From positions 54,649,271 through 54,713,270 of the forward strand of contig CP137666.1 of assembly GCA_037976565.1 (NCBI GenBank): a stretch of 64,000 bases of DNA, given 5' to 3'. The position numbers and the translations under genes were made by a program. Positions 62,155 to 64,000 of this stretch are shown here, piece after piece. The first letter of the stretch is position 1. Every line of letters begins with the position of its first letter. This DNA is from Mesocentrotus franciscanus (lineage: Eukaryota; Echinodermata; Echinoidea; Camarodonta; Strongylocentrotidae). The notes beneath the pieces are model-generated. The model worked only from the letters and a program-made list of their open reading frames with translations. It did no database searches and was not told the DNA's origin.

Positions 62155-63938
62155 GTTAGTACAGTGAAACCTGTCAGTGTCTACAAAGACCACTCAAGAT
62201 AGAAAAATTGAAAAATAGTCTTTATAAGCAGATGGTCTCTTTTAAAGATAATATGTCCCTTTTGCAGCCAACATCAAATTCTGTAGAACTTTGCAGGAAT
62301 TATGAATATGTCATGTATGTCTTATCTGTGAAATTTGAACGTTAGCAGTGTCCTAGTATTCAATTTATGCAAGGAAACCCATTTACTTTCTAGACTTCCC
62401 TGTCAGATACTATTGAGTGACTGACTGACATCTTTTTTTCTTTGGTTACAACATACATAAAATGAGCTAATAACTGGTAAATGAGCATTTGTCTACATCA
62501 ATAATCCACTTCTTGTAATGGCCAAAATTAAACTGATTGAATCTTTGTACAGCATAAAACGTACGACCATTTGGTACAAGGGTCTGAAAATCAGACTATT
62601 ACTTTAGGTGATTGCAATCACTTATGTCGATTCGAGAACTAATGGTTTTTATTTTCCCACAAAAAGCCATTTTCAAACCCTTTCGTATTGAGGGAAGTTC
62701 TAAATAAGCATTGTCTTTCAAAGGCCATTGGAATTTAACCTTTTCATTTTTTTTGACCTGCAAATGGGACATAGTACCTTTAATACATGTTTCAATGGGA
62801 AAGATTGTTCAAGGAAACCTCCCCAAAAAAAAAAAAAAATTATAGACAGGTGTTCCTGGTGGAGATTGTTATAACTTTAAATCTTGTTTAGATAAGCAAA
62901 CTATCCACACACACAAAAAAAAAAAATATATATATATTTAAACCATAGTCTGATCAATTATTAGAAAAAGTTCTTATGATTGTATTTAGGATGAAGAACG
63001 TAAGCAGATCATTATATTTTCCTACATTTTACTACCTTTTTCACTTAAAGACTCTAATCCACATTTGATCCTCAGACCAATCATATTCTAGAGGTTCTTC
63101 AGTTGGTACAAGCCAAACGGCCATGGGTTTCAGTTGAGATCAAGTACATTGGAGGCACAAAGAAACAAGTCAACTACTGGCTCAGCAGCCATCGCAGAAG
63201 GCGACTACGATGTCGCTGGTCTGAGCAGATCGGTCAGGGACTAGGGGAGAGAATGGTCAATGCATTTCGTGCAGCCTTTGCAAGGAAGAAGCAGAGAGTC
63301 ATATTGGTAAGTATGTAGCCATTAAACCTCTTGACACAAGACCCCTCCTGTGTTACTAAGATTTTGAACAGTTGGCATGTAAAGGGTTAAGATATAATTG
63401 CATACCTGGTATATCTTGTTCTGGTAATGATAGGGTTTGCTACTCATAATACCCAGTTGAGCCAGTGATTTTGTTTTATGAGACCCTGTTCACATTCCCT
63501 CTTACATGTACCAAGAAAAACATATTCTAAACATTTGTATTGATAAAGCAGTAAGCAAACATTATTGTTACAGATGAATGATACATGAGTATTTATTTCC
63601 CCCCAAGTGAATGTGATTTCCAGTAATTTGTCATGATTAATGTACTCATTTACTGCATGCTAAACTATTCAGAATAATTTTATACTACTTTCTCATCAAG
63701 CACAGCTCTATTAATGGAACTCTAGATTAGCTTTTCATCAAAATCTTGTCATATCTGTTCCTTTTCAATCCATCACAGATCGGGAGTGATATTCCAGCAA
63801 TCGATGCTGATACCATCTGTTCTACCTTCGACAAGTTGTCCCTTGGATCCTGTAACATGATATTGGGACCTGCTAAAGATGGGGGCTACTACCTGGTTGG
63901 GCTGAGTCAAAACGAGGGAGAAGAAACTATAGATCTTG
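61945..63938 (+). CDS. DUF2064-family (rSAM/selenodomain-associated transferase 1-like) protein, 5' part
   Basis: A glycosyltransferase-A-fold family (DUF2064, also annotated as transferase 1, rSAM/selenodomain-associated); its substrate is unknown. Three exons are visible: 61945-62154, 63076-63306 and 63779-63938, with GT-AG junctions in phase 0/0 and phase 1 at the last donor. The product starts MVSVAAVALTAIVVTLAVFI followed by ERLRKRRR, a membrane anchor with a positive flank. Next come VIVFTRYPEPGTTKTRLIP (the nucleotide-sugar-binding-like start; PxPGxxKTRL is the family hallmark), the segment ERMVNAFRAAFARKKQRVIL, IGSDIPAI (the G(S/T)D motif) and GPAKDGGYYLVGL (another hallmark). The open frame continues 5' to a possible AG acceptor at 61897, so more N-terminal exons are possible. 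The 3' end is outside the window. Confidence 0.8.
62240..62783. mobile_element. MITE family B, copy 2 (both TIRs present)
   Basis: The left 'tttaaagataatatgtccct' and right 'gggacatagtacctttaa' ends are inverted. The interior matches 13118-13616 in reverse orientation ('catgtatgtcttatctgtga', 'gtcgattcgagaacta'). It lies in the first visible intron of the DUF2064 gene. Confidence 0.8.
63076..63306 (+). CDS. DUF2064 gene, exon b
   Basis: The acceptor is cctcAG and the donor ttg|GTAAGT; 77 codons in phase 0. It encodes TNHILEVLQLVQ...VSVEIKYIGG and GQGLGERMVNAF, both aligned by eye to bacterial family members. Confidence 0.82.
63779..63938 (+). CDS. DUF2064 gene, exon c
   Basis: The acceptor is catcacAG and the donor ttG|GTGAGT. 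It encodes IGSDIPAIDADTI and LGPAKDGGYYLVGL, the family's most conserved strands. The next exon is outside the window. Confidence 0.83.
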
Positions 63939-64000
63939 GTGAGTAACATTTAATCATTTTACAATGAATGTTTTAAAATTATTTTCCCGTACAATTTTTC

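Overview
The window looks like nuclear DNA of a marine deuterostome, most likely an echinoderm such as a sea urchin. The reasons are AT-rich sequence, small exons with GT-AG introns, animal orthologues with full exon structure, and a dense load of SINEs, foldback MITEs, Penelope-like and non-LTR elements. The species call is inference. I see no bacterial features. Three protein-coding genes can be supported, all multi-exon; coordinates were assembled by hand from splice sites, reading phase and recalled family sequence, so no alignment was run.

Gene 1 (4975-20052, +) is a monoglyceride-lipase-like alpha/beta hydrolase in seven coding exons with a complete Ser/Asp/His triad. Its last exon carries an apparent 2-base slip in a GA run, which replaces the expected C-terminal helix. 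Its introns hold a Penelope-like element with a 15-bp target duplication and a candidate hammerhead ribozyme, a 45-bp minisatellite, a tandem duplication resembling part of the next exon, and a 3-kb TIR element stuffed with about 49 copies of a 46-bp satellite.

Gene 2 (43646-30763, -) is a complete 12-exon ABTB1 orthologue (ankyrin plus two BTB domains, 481 aa). It is convergent with gene 1, with about 10.7 kb between the two stop codons. Just past its stop codon lie several decayed tandem copies of its own terminal coding sequence. Its introns hold a second Penelope-like copy with a second hammerhead motif, hAT-like and foldback elements, and an almost perfect palindrome.

Gene 3 (61945 to beyond 63938, +) is the first part of a DUF2064 (rSAM/selenodomain-associated transferase 1-like) gene with an N-terminal membrane anchor; it runs off the window.

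The interval 43.7-61.9 kb has no gene I can support. It is a graveyard of repeats: tRNA-type and 7SL-like SINEs, degraded non-LTR reverse transcriptases with nested hAT and foldback insertions, a 9-bp-TSD TIR element, polypurine tracts and degenerate tandem repeats. The 5' end (1-4.8 kb) is similar: a SINE remnant, a reverse-transcriptase remnant and a hAT-like element.
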